Assembly (NCBI GenBank): GCA_049314555.1 | Contig: JBMOEW010000001.1 | Span: 62,001 to 126,000, forward strand | DNA length: 64,000 nt | Source of the DNA: REEB509 sp049314555 | Lineage (GTDB): Bacteria > Pseudomonadota > Alphaproteobacteria > Caulobacterales > Aquidulcibacteraceae | Reading direction: 5' to 3' | Shown: one piece after another, positions 9,171-17,799 of the stretch | Position numbering within the stretch: the stretch's first letter is position 1 | How the letters are laid out: every line of letters starts with the position of its first letter | Program-made: the position numbers and the translations under genes | The notes under the pieces: generated by a model | Database searches by the model: none | Told to the model about the DNA's origin: nothing | The model's input: only the letters and a program-made list of their open reading frames with translations

Positions 9171-9198
9171 CTGCCCGATGATGTATATTGTCGGGCAG
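9171..9198. promoter_or_regulatory. Perfect 8-bp inverted repeat upstream of the TonB-dependent receptor
   Basis: In the 352-nt space between the TPR gene and the receptor, CTGCCCGA (9171-9178) is mirrored by TCGGGCAG (9191-9198) around a 12-nt AT-richer spacer. No T-run follows, so it is not an intrinsic terminator. It ends about 80 nt before the receptor start, a place suited to an operator or a 5'-UTR hairpin. A second short palindrome, CTTGGC-TC-GCCAAG, lies at 8967-8980. The rest of the gap contains no convincing gene. That the repeat is a regulatory site is inference. Confidence 0.45.
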
Positions 9199-9279
9199 TA
9201 TTCGCAGATTTGGGTAATGCTTTTCATGTCTTCGCGTGAAGTGCGTAACACACAGAACGTGTTCTCAAGGGGATGGCCG

Positions 9280-11526
9280 GTGACGCGCAATACAATTCAG
9301 GTTTCGGTTTTTGCGATCTTGGCGGTGGCGGCTTCCTTCACAGTGCCGGCCTTTGCGCAGCCCGCGCGCGGCGCTGACGACGAGATCATTATCACGGCAC
9401 AGCGACGCGAACAGGCGGCGCAATCTGTTGGAATCGCGGTGTCTGTGCTCAGGGGTGAGGAGCTACGTGATCGGGGCGTGGTGACCGTCAATGCCTTGGA
9501 AAATGTTACACCCAGCCTTGAGGTGGAGAGCCAGTTTGGCGGTGGGCAGCCGTCGTTCAGCCTGCGCGGTGTGGGGTTCAAGGATTATGGGTCCAACAAT
9601 TCGCCGACGGTTGGCGTGTATGTGGACGATGTGGCCTACACGCTGCCGATCATGACCCAAGGCGTCATCTTTGACGTGGCGCGGGTGGAGGTGTTGCGCG
9701 GGCCGCAGGGCACGCTTTATGGCCGCAACACGACCGGCGGCGCGGTCAATATCATTACGGAACGCCCGACACAGACCTTCGAGACCGGGTTCACGGTGGA
9801 GGCGGGGCGTTTTGACGCGGTTCGTGGCGAGGGCTTCATTTCTGGTCCGCTGGGCGGTGGTGCTGCGGGACGGCTTTCGTTTTCCGGCGCAACCGGCGGC
9901 GCTTGGCAGGTCAACCGGGAGACTGGCGCGCCGTTGGGCGATGCGGACCAGTTCGCGGTTCGTGGGCAGGTTTCTTTTCCGGTTACTGAGCGTCTTGATC
10001 TGCTCGTCAATCTCCATGCCTCGCGCGACCAGTCTGATGGGCTTGGGTTGCAGCTCTTCAAGAACTCGACCGTTCCCGGATCAATCGCGCCGCGCCACAT
10101 CGGGCGGCAAACAAGCTGGGGTTTTTCCCCGCAGTTTGCGGCCACTTACGGATTCAGCCGTAACCAGGGGCCATTCCGGGACAATGAAGGGGTGGGCGGA
10201 TCGATCACCGGCACTTATGATTTTGGCGCAGTTGGGCTGACCTACATCTTTAGTCACGAGTCTTTTGATCGCCGCGAGTTGAACGATTGGGATGCTTTGC
10301 CGGGGGCGATCGCGGGCGTGTACTTCGTGAGCGGCGTGGACGTGACCCAGCATGAGCTTCGTCTGGCTTCGAAGGATGGGGGGCGTTTCGATTGGATCGT
10401 TGGCGCTTATGTGGCCAACGAGGACCTGAGCGACCTTTATGCCAGCGACTTTGTGGATAGCTTCGGCCCAGCCGCGACTTTGGCTGTACCGTATCGCCAG
10501 GAAGTTGAAACCGCTGCGGTTTTTGGTCAGGTCGAGTTTCAAGCCACGCCAACCGTAAACTTGATCGCGGGCCTGCGTTATGAAGACGAGCAGCGCGACC
10601 TGAAGGATTTCGCTACGTTCTTCGGCGGGGTGAATGTGGCGTCGCCAAACGGTGCGCGACTGAGCAACGCGACCGGGTTCAATGAGCTTACCGGAAGGCT
10701 CGCGGTTGAATATGCGCCTACGGATAATCTTTTGGCGTATGCTTCGATCAGCCGTGGGATCAAGTCTGGTGGCTTTACGGCCTATAACTCGTTTAGTCCG
10801 GATGCGGTTGGTGCGTTTGAGCCCGAGGAAATTTGGGCCTACGAGACTGGCTTCAAGAGCGATTTGTTTGACAACGCGCTGCGGGTGAACGGCGCTATCT
10901 ACTATTACGACTACACCAACCAGCAAGTGCAAAACGCGATCTTCCTGCCTACGCCGGCGCCGGCGCGGGCTGTTGGGCGGATCTCCAATGCACCGCAAAG
11001 CCGGATTTATGGTGCCGAGATCGAACTGCTTTGGCGGCCGATCGAGGCGCTGTCAATCTCGCAGGCGATTGGCTATGTGAACGCTGAATTTGAAGAGTAC
11101 ACGGTGCTCGATATCGCGGCGAGCAATACGCCGCCAGCGGCACCACGGGGCCGCAACGCAAGCGGGGAGCGGCTCGGACCGCCGGAGCTGACCTATAGCG
11201 GCCGGGTTACCTATAACGGCGTGCTCGCGGGGGGGCGCTGGCTTTGGAACGGTGCGATCGATTATTCGTATCGCAGCGACACCGATCCGCCGCTGTTGAA
11301 GGCGGCAAGTGGCGAAGGCTACGGGGTGCCTGCCTACTGGCTGGTGAATGCCAACTTTGCGGTGCAGGCTTTTGGTTCGCCGTGGCAATTCGGGGTCTGG
11401 GGTCGCAATATACTGGACGAAGAGTACGACGAAACGCGCAACTTCTTTGCCGGGGTGGACTGGACGCCGATCTCTGCGCCGGGGCAGCCCGCGACCTATG
11501 GGGTGCGGATCGCCTACCGGCGCTGA
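9280..11526 (+). CDS. TonB-dependent outer-membrane receptor
   Basis: Receptor of 748 aa. I chose GTG 9280 because AAGGGGA lies 7 nt upstream and the resulting N-terminus (VTRNTIQVSVFAILAVAASF) is a good signal peptide cleaved near AFA-QP. Next come a TonB box-like segment IIITAQRREQ, a plug domain (about 35-150; VSVLRGEELRDRG, then VEVLRGPQGTLYGRNTTGG, the strongest family motif) and a long 22-strand beta-barrel ending in YGVRIAYRR. It imports a large or scarce substrate (siderophore, cobalamin, carbohydrate or other) with TonB energy. There is no neighbouring ferric-uptake or polysaccharide locus to indicate the ligand. The nearest partner is the alpha/beta hydrolase 62 nt downstream. Confidence 0.95.
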   Translation: MTRNTIQVSVFAILAVAASFTVPAFAQPARGADDEIIITAQRREQAAQSVGIAVSVLRGEELRDRGVVTVNALENVTPSLEVESQFGGGQPSFSLRGVGFKDYGSNNSPTVGVYVDDVAYTLPIMTQGVIFDVARVEVLRGPQGTLYGRNTTGGAVNIITERPTQTFETGFTVEAGRFDAVRGEGFISGPLGGGAAGRLSFSGATGGAWQVNRETGAPLGDADQFAVRGQVSFPVTERLDLLVNLHASRDQSDGLGLQLFKNSTVPGSIAPRHIGRQTSWGFSPQFAATYGFSRNQGPFRDNEGVGGSITGTYDFGAVGLTYIFSHESFDRRELNDWDALPGAIAGVYFVSGVDVTQHELRLASKDGGRFDWIVGAYVANEDLSDLYASDFVDSFGPAATLAVPYRQEVETAAVFGQVEFQATPTVNLIAGLRYEDEQRDLKDFATFFGGVNVASPNGARLSNATGFNELTGRLAVEYAPTDNLLAYASISRGIKSGGFTAYNSFSPDAVGAFEPEEIWAYETGFKSDLFDNALRVNGAIYYYDYTNQQVQNAIFLPTPAPARAVGRISNAPQSRIYGAEIELLWRPIEALSISQAIGYVNAEFEEYTVLDIAASNTPPAAPRGRNASGERLGPPELTYSGRVTYNGVLAGGRWLWNGAIDYSYRSDTDPPLLKAASGEGYGVPAYWLVNANFAVQAFGSPWQFGVWGRNILDEEYDETRNFFAGVDWTPISAPGQPATYGVRIAYRR

Positions 11527-11588
11527 AGCCCCTTGCATCGCGGTCCAGGCTCGCACACCTTGGGCCGCAGGTGCAAAGCGAGGCGCGC

Positions 11589-12563
11589 ATGAAGGGGTTT
11601 TTGATCGTTTTGGGCGGCGTTGTGGCCCTGTTGGCGCTTGCGGCGTTGGTGGGCTTTTTGGTTCTGCGACGCCCGGACATTCCGTTTGAGACCCTTGAGG
11701 CTCGCTATGGGGTGGCGACGTCTCGATTTGTGGATTTGCCAGGTGGCTTGCGGGCCCACTATCGCGACGATGGGGATGCCGGGCGGCCTGTGGTGATTTT
11801 GATCCACGGATTTGGCGACTCGTTTTTGTCTTGGGACGGATGGATCGATGTGCTAGCGCGGGATTTCCGTGTGCTGACGGTAGATATGCCAGGGCACGGA
11901 TTGACGCGGGCACCAATCGACTATCAGCCAAGCGCAGCCGCACACGTGGATTTTGTTTTGGCGTTTGCCAAGGCGGTTGGGGTGGATCGCTTTGCGATCG
12001 CTGGCAATTCGATGGGCGGGGGGATTGCTTGGCGCACGGCGCTTGCGAGCCCGGATCAAGTGTCGGCCCTGGTGTTGCTGAATGCAGCTGGATTTTCCAA
12101 TGACACCCCCTCAGCGCCGCCGCTGGCGTTTCGTCTGCTGGGCACACCTTTCGGGCGCTTTCTGCTTGAAACCATTGAAACCCGGCCGCTAACGGCGCTT
12201 GCGTTGAAGTCGAATGTAGCGGATGACGCGCTCATAACGCCCGCGTTTGTCGATCGATGGGTGGCGGTTCAGCGGGCCCCCGGCCATCGCGCGATCTTGA
12301 TGCGGGGCGCGCCTGGGCCTGAGGCTGACGCTCAGGCGCTCTCCACCATCCGTGTGCCGACTTGGGTGGCATGGGGGGAGGACGACCATCTGTTGCGCCT
12401 CGAAAATGCTTGGAAGTTTTCAGGCGCTATTGCGGGCGCGCAGCTGGGTATCTATGCCGGTGTTGGGCATATGCCGCAAATCGAGATCCCTGCCCAATCG
12501 GCCACCGATGCGGCGACCTTTTTGCGGGGCGCGTTGGGGGTGGCGGCGTCTTCGCCTGACTGA
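11589..12563 (+). CDS. Membrane-anchored alpha/beta hydrolase
   Basis: Alpha/beta hydrolase of 324 aa with an N-terminal transmembrane anchor (about 3-26) and no cleavage site, so the catalytic domain is probably held at the membrane. The fold is clear: oxyanion motif LIHGFGDSFLSW, nucleophile Ser141 in GNSMGG, acid in VAWGEDDHLL and His in VGHMPQIE. The cap region is short and the substrate unknown (esterase, lipase or haloalkane dehalogenase-like relatives share this layout). It follows the TonB-dependent receptor by 62 nt on the same strand and may process the imported ligand. The next gene is convergent and starts immediately at its stop. Confidence 0.9.
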   Translation: MKGFLIVLGGVVALLALAALVGFLVLRRPDIPFETLEARYGVATSRFVDLPGGLRAHYRDDGDAGRPVVILIHGFGDSFLSWDGWIDVLARDFRVLTVDMPGHGLTRAPIDYQPSAAAHVDFVLAFAKAVGVDRFAIAGNSMGGGIAWRTALASPDQVSALVLLNAAGFSNDTPSAPPLAFRLLGTPFGRFLLETIETRPLTALALKSNVADDALITPAFVDRWVAVQRAPGHRAILMRGAPGPEADAQALSTIRVPTWVAWGEDDHLLRLENAWKFSGAIAGAQLGIYAGVGHMPQIEIPAQSATDAATFLRGALGVAASSPD

Positions 12564-13175
12564 TCAAGCGCAGGCGTAAGCCCGGCAAAAGCGCTTTGCG
12601 CAATCATGGGCGCGTTGGTCAAGCTCATCGCTCGATGGTGGAGGCTGCACGCCAAGCAATAGCCCGATCAAAAGCTGCCCAGCCACCATGCCAATGAATT
12701 GTTCTGCTGCGGCGTCGGGCTGCGGGATGTGCAGCCTTTGCAAGTGCGATTGTTGGGCGAGGTAGGCGGCCAGGCGGGCGCGGGCGGCCAAGTTGCCGGA
12801 CTCAAAAATAGTGCTTGCGATGTCTGGCTGTTCGCGGGCGATGGAAATCGCAATGCGCATAAGGTCTGCTGACCCTGGCGCGCAATAGCGCTGGAGGAGT
12901 GCGATGGCAAAGGCTGCGAGGGTGTCTTCGGGATTGTCTTTTGCGCCGGGGCTGTCGAACACGGCGGTGACCAGTGACCGTCTAGAATTGATCAGATCAC
13001 GGAGAAGAACGTCGCGGCTGCCAAATTGATTATACAAGGTTTGTTTGGATACCCCGGCGCGGGCCGCGATCAGCTCCAAGGGGGCGCTGAAGCCGCGCTC
13101 GGTGAAGACGGCGGCGGCGGCCTCGAGAATGGCGGTTCGTTTGGTTTGGTCGATTTGTCCAAGGGCGCGGGGCAT
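12564..13175 (-). CDS. TetR-family transcriptional regulator
   Basis: Repressor of 203 aa. I chose the ATG at 13175 because the longer frame adds a non-homologous N-terminus and this ATG overlaps the stop of the upstream efflux pump gene (TGATG). The N-terminal helix-turn-helix runs from KRTAILEAAAAVFTERGFSA through LELIAARAGVSKQTLYNQFG, the TetR signature. The C-terminal half is the divergent ligand/dimer domain (AefR-like C-terminal type is possible). It is last gene of the emrA-emrB-tetR unit, so it probably represses its own operon at the operator near 15897-15922. The inducer is likely a pump substrate. Confidence 0.92.
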   Translation of the reverse strand: MPRALGQIDQTKRTAILEAAAAVFTERGFSAPLELIAARAGVSKQTLYNQFGSRDVLLRDLINSRRSLVTAVFDSPGAKDNPEDTLAAFAIALLQRYCAPGSADLMRIAISIAREQPDIASTIFESGNLAARARLAAYLAQQSHLQRLHIPQPDAAAEQFIGMVAGQLLIGLLLGVQPPPSSDELDQRAHDCAKRFCRAYACA

Positions 13176-14770
13176 CAGTGCGCACCTTCCGACGAGGGCA
13201 GCTGCGGTGTGCGGACGGGTTTCGAGACAAGTGCAATGCACGCTGCAAAAAGGCATCCGACCGCGAGCAGGCCAAATGAATCGGCGAAGGCGCGGGTTGC
13301 TGCCTCTCGCTGCAGGATCCCAAACAGAGCGCTAAGGGCAGAGGTGTGGGGATCGGCGACGCCCAGAGCCTGGAAGTGCGCCAGCAGCCCCTGGAGCATC
13401 GCGTTTCCCTGCGGATCGGAGGCGGGCATCGCTGCGCTGATGCCTTCGAGGTGGGCAGCGGTTTGGTGGGTGAGCACCGTATTGAGCATGGCCAAACCAA
13501 AGGCGCCGCCAACGTTGCGGCTGAGATTGACGATGCCTGAGGCGTTTTTCACCATGTGTGGCGGAAGGGTGCTCATCGTCACCTGTTGAGTGGCAATCAT
13601 GCCCAGCATGATGCCGGATCCGCGCATGGCCTGAAGGCTGGCGAACTGCCAGAACCCCCAGTCCGAGGTGACTTGCGTGCCCATCCACATGCTGCCGGCG
13701 CAGAGCAGAAAGCCCGCCGCCATAGGCAGGCGCAGGTCTACCGCGCGGGCGATCCGTCCGGCAATCGGGCCAGACAAGAACATCGCAAGGCCGGAAACGA
13801 TCATCGTTGTTCCGACCTCGGAGGGGGAGAACTCACGCACGCGTCCCAAAAACAGAGGCAATAGGAACGTGCCGCCAAAGAGGGCTGCACCAACCACAAA
13901 CGTCATCGTGACGCCGGTGGCGAAGTTGCGATCTCCCAGCGCGCGCAGCTCGACGATTGGCGTGGCGATGGATAGGGACCGGCGCACAAACAAGACACCG
14001 CACGTCAAGGCCAAGATGCTCAGCCCCAGGATCAATGGGTCTGTAAACCAGCCGTCCTTGGAGCCCTCTTCCAGGACAAACTGCATCCCCATGAGGGTAG
14101 TGGCCATCAAGCCAAGCCCCAGCCAGTCGAAGCGTTGGGCGAGGGATGAGTTACCCTTGTCGAAGTCGGCGTAGCGCCACACCAAAAACAGCACCAAGGC
14201 GCCTGGAAACAGGTTGATAAAGAACAGCCAGCGCCAACTCAAAGCTTCAGACAGATGCCCGCCGATGGTTGGTCCGACCGTCGGGGCCAGTGTGACGATC
14301 AACCCCATGATGACGCTGGCAGTGATCCGGCGGCTTGGCGGAAACGCGGTGAAGGCCGTTGCGAAAACTGTTGGAATCATCGCGCCGCCCAGAAAACCCT
14401 GAAGGGCGCGGGTGATGATCATGGTTTCCAGGTTCGATGAAAGGCCTGTGGCCACGCTCATGATCATGAACCCAGCGCAGCTGGCCAGAAACAAGCGCTG
14501 TGTGCCCCACATCCGCGACAGGAAGCCCGAAAGCGGGATCATGACCACCTCAGGAATGATGTAAGCGGTTTGGACCCAGCTGATGGCATCGGCGCTTGCG
14601 CCAATGCCAGCTTGAATTTGGGGCAGCGATGCCGCCACGATCTGAATGTCCAGGATGGCCATGAATTGGCCGATCACCATGCCGCCGAAGCCCAAGCACA
14701 GGCGCACCCAGTCCACGGGCGGTGCTTGCGCGGTTTCAGATTCAGCGACTGGGCTTGTCGCGGCTGTCAC
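13175..14770 (-). CDS. DHA2-family MFS multidrug exporter (EmrB type)
   Basis: Drug:proton antiporter of 531 aa with about 14 hydrophobic segments. Signature stretches include LDIQIVAASLPQIQAGIGAS in the first helix, WVQTAYIIPEVVMIPLSGFL, and GFLGGAMIPTVFATAF before the motif-C helix with APTVGPTIGGHL. All are typical of EmrB/QacA-like DHA2 pumps. It overlaps the upstream membrane-fusion gene by 4 nt. With that partner and an outer-membrane channel of TolC type (not in this window) it would form a tripartite pump. The exported compounds cannot be inferred. Confidence 0.95.
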   Translation of the reverse strand: MTAATSPVAESETAQAPPVDWVRLCLGFGGMVIGQFMAILDIQIVAASLPQIQAGIGASADAISWVQTAYIIPEVVMIPLSGFLSRMWGTQRLFLASCAGFMIMSVATGLSSNLETMIITRALQGFLGGAMIPTVFATAFTAFPPSRRITASVIMGLIVTLAPTVGPTIGGHLSEALSWRWLFFINLFPGALVLFLVWRYADFDKGNSSLAQRFDWLGLGLMATTLMGMQFVLEEGSKDGWFTDPLILGLSILALTCGVLFVRRSLSIATPIVELRALGDRNFATGVTMTFVVGAALFGGTFLLPLFLGRVREFSPSEVGTTMIVSGLAMFLSGPIAGRIARAVDLRLPMAAGFLLCAGSMWMGTQVTSDWGFWQFASLQAMRGSGIMLGMIATQQVTMSTLPPHMVKNASGIVNLSRNVGGAFGLAMLNTVLTHQTAAHLEGISAAMPASDPQGNAMLQGLLAHFQALGVADPHTSALSALFGILQREAATRAFADSFGLLAVGCLFAACIALVSKPVRTPQLPSSEGAH

Positions 14771-15876
14771 CGCAGGCTTTCCGGTGTTTCGGTTTCGGCT
14801 TTGATTGTCAGGGCAGCGACCGCGGCCTCGGCAAAACTGGCGGTGCCTTCGGAATGGGTGTCCACGCGGACCTGCAGCGACAGGCCAGGGCGCAGAGCAG
14901 TTGCGATCGGTGCCTCCTCCAACGCAATCCGCACAGGAAGGCGTTGGGTGATGCGGGTGAAGTTACCGCTCGCATGTTCGACTGGGATCATGGCGAACTC
15001 GGTGCCGGAAGCGGGCGCGAAGCTTTCGATATGGCCAAGGATGCGTTGGCCGGGGAAAGCGTCGGCTCGAATTTCAACGGTTTGGCCAATCCGCAAATGG
15101 CCAACCTGGGTTTCTTTGAAATTGGCGACGACGTAGGCACGGCCCAAGGGAACGATCGCCAGAACTTGTGCGCCGGGGCGGACGAATTGGCCGGGGCGGG
15201 CAGACAGATCGCCGACGACGCCTGTGACCGGGGCGGTGATCGTTGTGCGGGTAACTGCCAGCTCGGCCTGCGCGACGCGGGCTTGCGCCGCGCGCACTTG
15301 CGCCATGGCCTCTGAACGCGATGCGCCTAATCCGCCCAAGGAGCGGCGTTGCGCCTGTAAAGCTGCGCGCGCCTGAGCCACACCGGCTGCGGCCTGATCT
15401 GCGCTCGCGCGGGCGGTTTGGAGACGCTGAGGGGCTACTAATCCGCGTTCGGACAGCATGCCGGCGCGGGCGAGATCTGCGGCAGCCAACCTTGACTGCG
15501 CTTCGGCGCTTTGGACGGCGGCGTTGCGTTCGTTGACTTGGGAGGATTGCAATGCCGATTGGGCTTCGACCGCGCGCACGCCTGCCTGTGCTGCCACCAG
15601 GGCTGCGCGCGCCTGCTCCAGCTCCGATTGCGCATCGGCTGGGTCGATTTGGATGAGCGGTTGGCCGATCGTGACCGCCTGGTTTTCTTGGACTAAAACT
15701 TCGGCCACGAAGCCTTCCAGTTGAGGGCTTATGATCGCGGTGTCGGCCTGGACATAGGCGTTATCGGTCTTGGTCCAGCGGGATTCTTCCAGCCACCAGA
15801 GCGTGCCCACGAGGATCACCAGGGCAATGGCTGCGCCTGCGGCGATCTGTTTACGATTGTGCGTCCACGCGTTCAT
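14767..15876 (-). CDS. HlyD/EmrA-family membrane-fusion protein
   Basis: Periplasmic adaptor of 369 aa anchored by one N-terminal transmembrane helix (about 10-30). Family motifs are TDNAYVQADTAIISPQLEGF (first half-lipoyl), a long coiled coil at about 85-215 rich in A/Q/E, and the second half-lipoyl stretch TTITAPVTGVVGDL followed by PGQFVRPGAQVLAIVPL. Start is ATG 15876 with RBS GAGGG. It bridges the MFS pump encoded next to it and an outer-membrane channel. It is the first gene of the operon, so the imperfect palindrome 20-46 nt upstream sits where the promoter should be. Confidence 0.94.
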   Translation of the reverse strand: MNAWTHNRKQIAAGAAIALVILVGTLWWLEESRWTKTDNAYVQADTAIISPQLEGFVAEVLVQENQAVTIGQPLIQIDPADAQSELEQARAALVAAQAGVRAVEAQSALQSSQVNERNAAVQSAEAQSRLAAADLARAGMLSERGLVAPQRLQTARASADQAAAGVAQARAALQAQRRSLGGLGASRSEAMAQVRAAQARVAQAELAVTRTTITAPVTGVVGDLSARPGQFVRPGAQVLAIVPLGRAYVVANFKETQVGHLRIGQTVEIRADAFPGQRILGHIESFAPASGTEFAMIPVEHASGNFTRITQRLPVRIALEEAPIATALRPGLSLQVRVDTHSEGTASFAEAAVAALTIKAETETPESLR

Positions 15877-15896
15877 TGAGCCCTCGTACAGGCCTC

Positions 15897-15922
15897 AATA
15901 ATGGACGATTCCGTCTAATAAT
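15897..15922. promoter_or_regulatory. Candidate TetR operator of the efflux operon
   Basis: The arms AATAATGGACG (15897-15907) and CGTCTAATAAT (15912-15922) are inverted repeats with 8 of 11 positions matching, separated by ATTC. This length, the AT-rich flanks and the GACG/CGTC core are typical of TetR-family operators. The site lies 20-46 nt upstream of the emrA-like start, where it would overlap the promoter. The TetR gene at the end of the same operon is the obvious ligand. Binding is inferred. Confidence 0.5.
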
Positions 15923-15978
15923 CAATATCGCCTTGTGGCGCTTGGGGCGGTTCGCTTCAATTCGCCGCAGATTGGGGG

Positions 15979-17178
15979 TCAATACACCAAATAGGGCTGG
16001 CGCTCTTTCGCCCAGGCAGCTTCGTCTGATTGGGTGATGGCGTCGAGGTCAGCCGGGGTCGATCTGGGATCATCCACCCATTCCCGAAGAAGTGGCGACC
16101 CGTTGATCACGTCGATGGCCAGCTTGTCCAAGACGTATTCGTAGGGAAAATCGCGCCAAAGCGGATAATCCGGATACAGATCACGAATGGCTTTGAAGGC
16201 CAAAGCCTGAAGGCGCCACGGACGAAACGCTTCGTGATTGTAGTGGGGGCCTTCGGTGTGAATTTGCACGCCGGCACAAAGCTGCTTTGCGTGTTTATGG
16301 AAGGTGGGCTCAAACCAGCAATCGCGCAGGAGGCAGCCTTGGAGCCAGTGCGGGGCGAGGGCGTTCATGTGGGCCACAAGACTGCGCGCGTCGATGTCTG
16401 GGGCACCAAAGACCTCCAGCGCGCGGGTGGTGCCGCGACCCTCGGATAGGGTTGTGCCCTCCAGCATCACGGTTCCGGCATAGGCGCGGGCCATCCAAAG
16501 ATTGGGCGCATTGGGGCTTGGGTTGACCCAGACGCGCTCGCCAAGGGGCCATCCGTACCCTGGGCTTGCTGTGGGATCGTATCCCTCCATGGCAACGAGG
16601 TGATAATCCACCTGCAGGTTGAACTTGGCGATGAACCAATGGCCCAATTCGCCCAACGTGAGCCCGTGACGCATTGGCAAGGGGCCGGCACCGACGAAGC
16701 TTTCCCAGCCTTCGCGCAGGGTGAGACCTTCGATCGGACGACCGGCCGGGTTCGGACGATCCAAAACCCAGACTGACTTGCCGAGTTTTGCGGCCTCTTC
16801 CAACACGTACAACAGGGTGGTGATGAAGGTGTAGATGCGGCATCCCAGATCTTGAAGATCGACCAAGATGATGTCGGCCGCGCTCATCATCTGACCGGTC
16901 GGGCGGCGGACTTCGCCGTAGAGGCTGAAAATTGGGATGTTGTGAAGCGGGTCTGTGAAATCGGGGCTTTCGACCATGTTGTCTTGCTTGTCGCCGCGCA
17001 GTCCATGCTGGGGGCCATAAGCAGCGGTTACGTTGACGCCGGCTGTGATCAGGGCATCCAGGCCGTGGGTGAGGGTGCTCGTGACCGAAGCCGGGTGCGC
17101 GAGATAGCCAACGCGACGGCCGGCCAATGGTGCGCGGAGCGCTTCATCCTGTAACAGACGATCAAGGCCGAATTTCAT
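15979..17178 (-). CDS. namZ: Exo-beta-N-acetylmuramidase NamZ-like (DUF1343)
   Basis: Protein of 399 aa spanning the whole DUF1343 family (YbbC/NamZ, GH171). The member studied in Bacillus subtilis removes terminal MurNAc from peptidoglycan fragments. Conserved stretches include AAYGPQHGLRGDKQDNM, PIFSLYGEVRRPTGQMM, the DLQDLGCRIYTF segment with the family's D-Q-D-x-G-x-R-x-Y-T-Y-like motif, and VWVLDRPNPAGR. No signal peptide is visible, so it may act in the cytoplasm on recycled fragments, unlike the secreted Bacillus enzyme. ATG 17178 has GGAG upstream and overlaps the stop of the DOMON-like gene. LD-carboxypeptidase and a Mur ligase at 32.6-35 kb would fit a recycling route. Confidence 0.88.
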   Translation of the reverse strand: MKFGLDRLLQDEALRAPLAGRRVGYLAHPASVTSTLTHGLDALITAGVNVTAAYGPQHGLRGDKQDNMVESPDFTDPLHNIPIFSLYGEVRRPTGQMMSAADIILVDLQDLGCRIYTFITTLLYVLEEAAKLGKSVWVLDRPNPAGRPIEGLTLREGWESFVGAGPLPMRHGLTLGELGHWFIAKFNLQVDYHLVAMEGYDPTASPGYGWPLGERVWVNPSPNAPNLWMARAYAGTVMLEGTTLSEGRGTTRALEVFGAPDIDARSLVAHMNALAPHWLQGCLLRDCWFEPTFHKHAKQLCAGVQIHTEGPHYNHEAFRPWRLQALAFKAIRDLYPDYPLWRDFPYEYVLDKLAIDVINGSPLLREWVDDPRSTPADLDAITQSDEAAWAKERQPYLVY

Positions 17179-17714
17179 GGGTGCTCCGTCAACGCTAGCC
17201 AGGCTGTCATGCCGGCGGGATCGTGAAAATCCGGTTTCTCGTTCGGGTGGGCGAGGGCCCAGTAGGAGAGGTTTCCGGCGTCTGTTTCTATTACGGCTGT
17301 CAGGCCCAAGGGGTGCGCGGTGTGGGAGGGGAGGTCAGGGCCTGTGAAGCTCGCTTTCAAGCTGGCCTGCTTTTCCGCGTGCTCGAAGGCAAACTGCGCC
17401 CGATCGATAGCGGCGTTGTGCATGCCATGCCGCAAGGAGTCGAAGCGGTAGGCCGCCCAGGCGCCGGTTGGGGCCAGGTTCAACTCCAGATAGCGCGCGG
17501 CGTGAGGGTCTTTCAAGAAGGCTTCAAAGCAGGTGGTGCGCCATAAACCGTCTGCGCGCTCTGACTGCGTTCCCCATGGCAAGCGCAGGGCGTGCAAGGG
17601 GCCGGCGAGTTGGAAGAACACTTCCAGGCCCGTGCGGGTTCGGGTGGCGCTTGCTGCAATGGTCAAGCTCTGCGGGGCTGGCGTGCTGGGGTGGGGGCGA
17701 AGGGGAAGCAGCAT
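17175..17714 (-). CDS. DOMON-like domain protein
   Basis: Protein of 179 aa, predicted cytoplasmic and mostly beta. I recognise it as the DOMON-like family of alphaproteobacteria from LWRTTCFEAFLKDPHAARYLELNLAPTGAWAAYRFD. DOMON folds elsewhere bind haem or sugars. This short stand-alone type has no assigned function. Its stop overlaps the namZ start by 4 nt, so the two are co-translated. A sugar-binding or chaperone role for muropeptide turnover is a guess from this context only. No strong RBS is visible before its start. Confidence 0.75.
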   Translation of the reverse strand: MLLPLRPHPSTPAPQSLTIAASATRTRTGLEVFFQLAGPLHALRLPWGTQSERADGLWRTTCFEAFLKDPHAARYLELNLAPTGAWAAYRFDSLRHGMHNAAIDRAQFAFEHAEKQASLKASFTGPDLPSHTAHPLGLTAVIETDAGNLSYWALAHPNEKPDFHDPAGMTAWLALTEHP

Positions 17715-17799
17715 GTGTGTGTTATGCCTGCTTCGTGCTGGCGGCGCGAGCGGTTCACGCTAGTTTGGCTTCAAGACCACTACCAATTGAGGGGAAACG

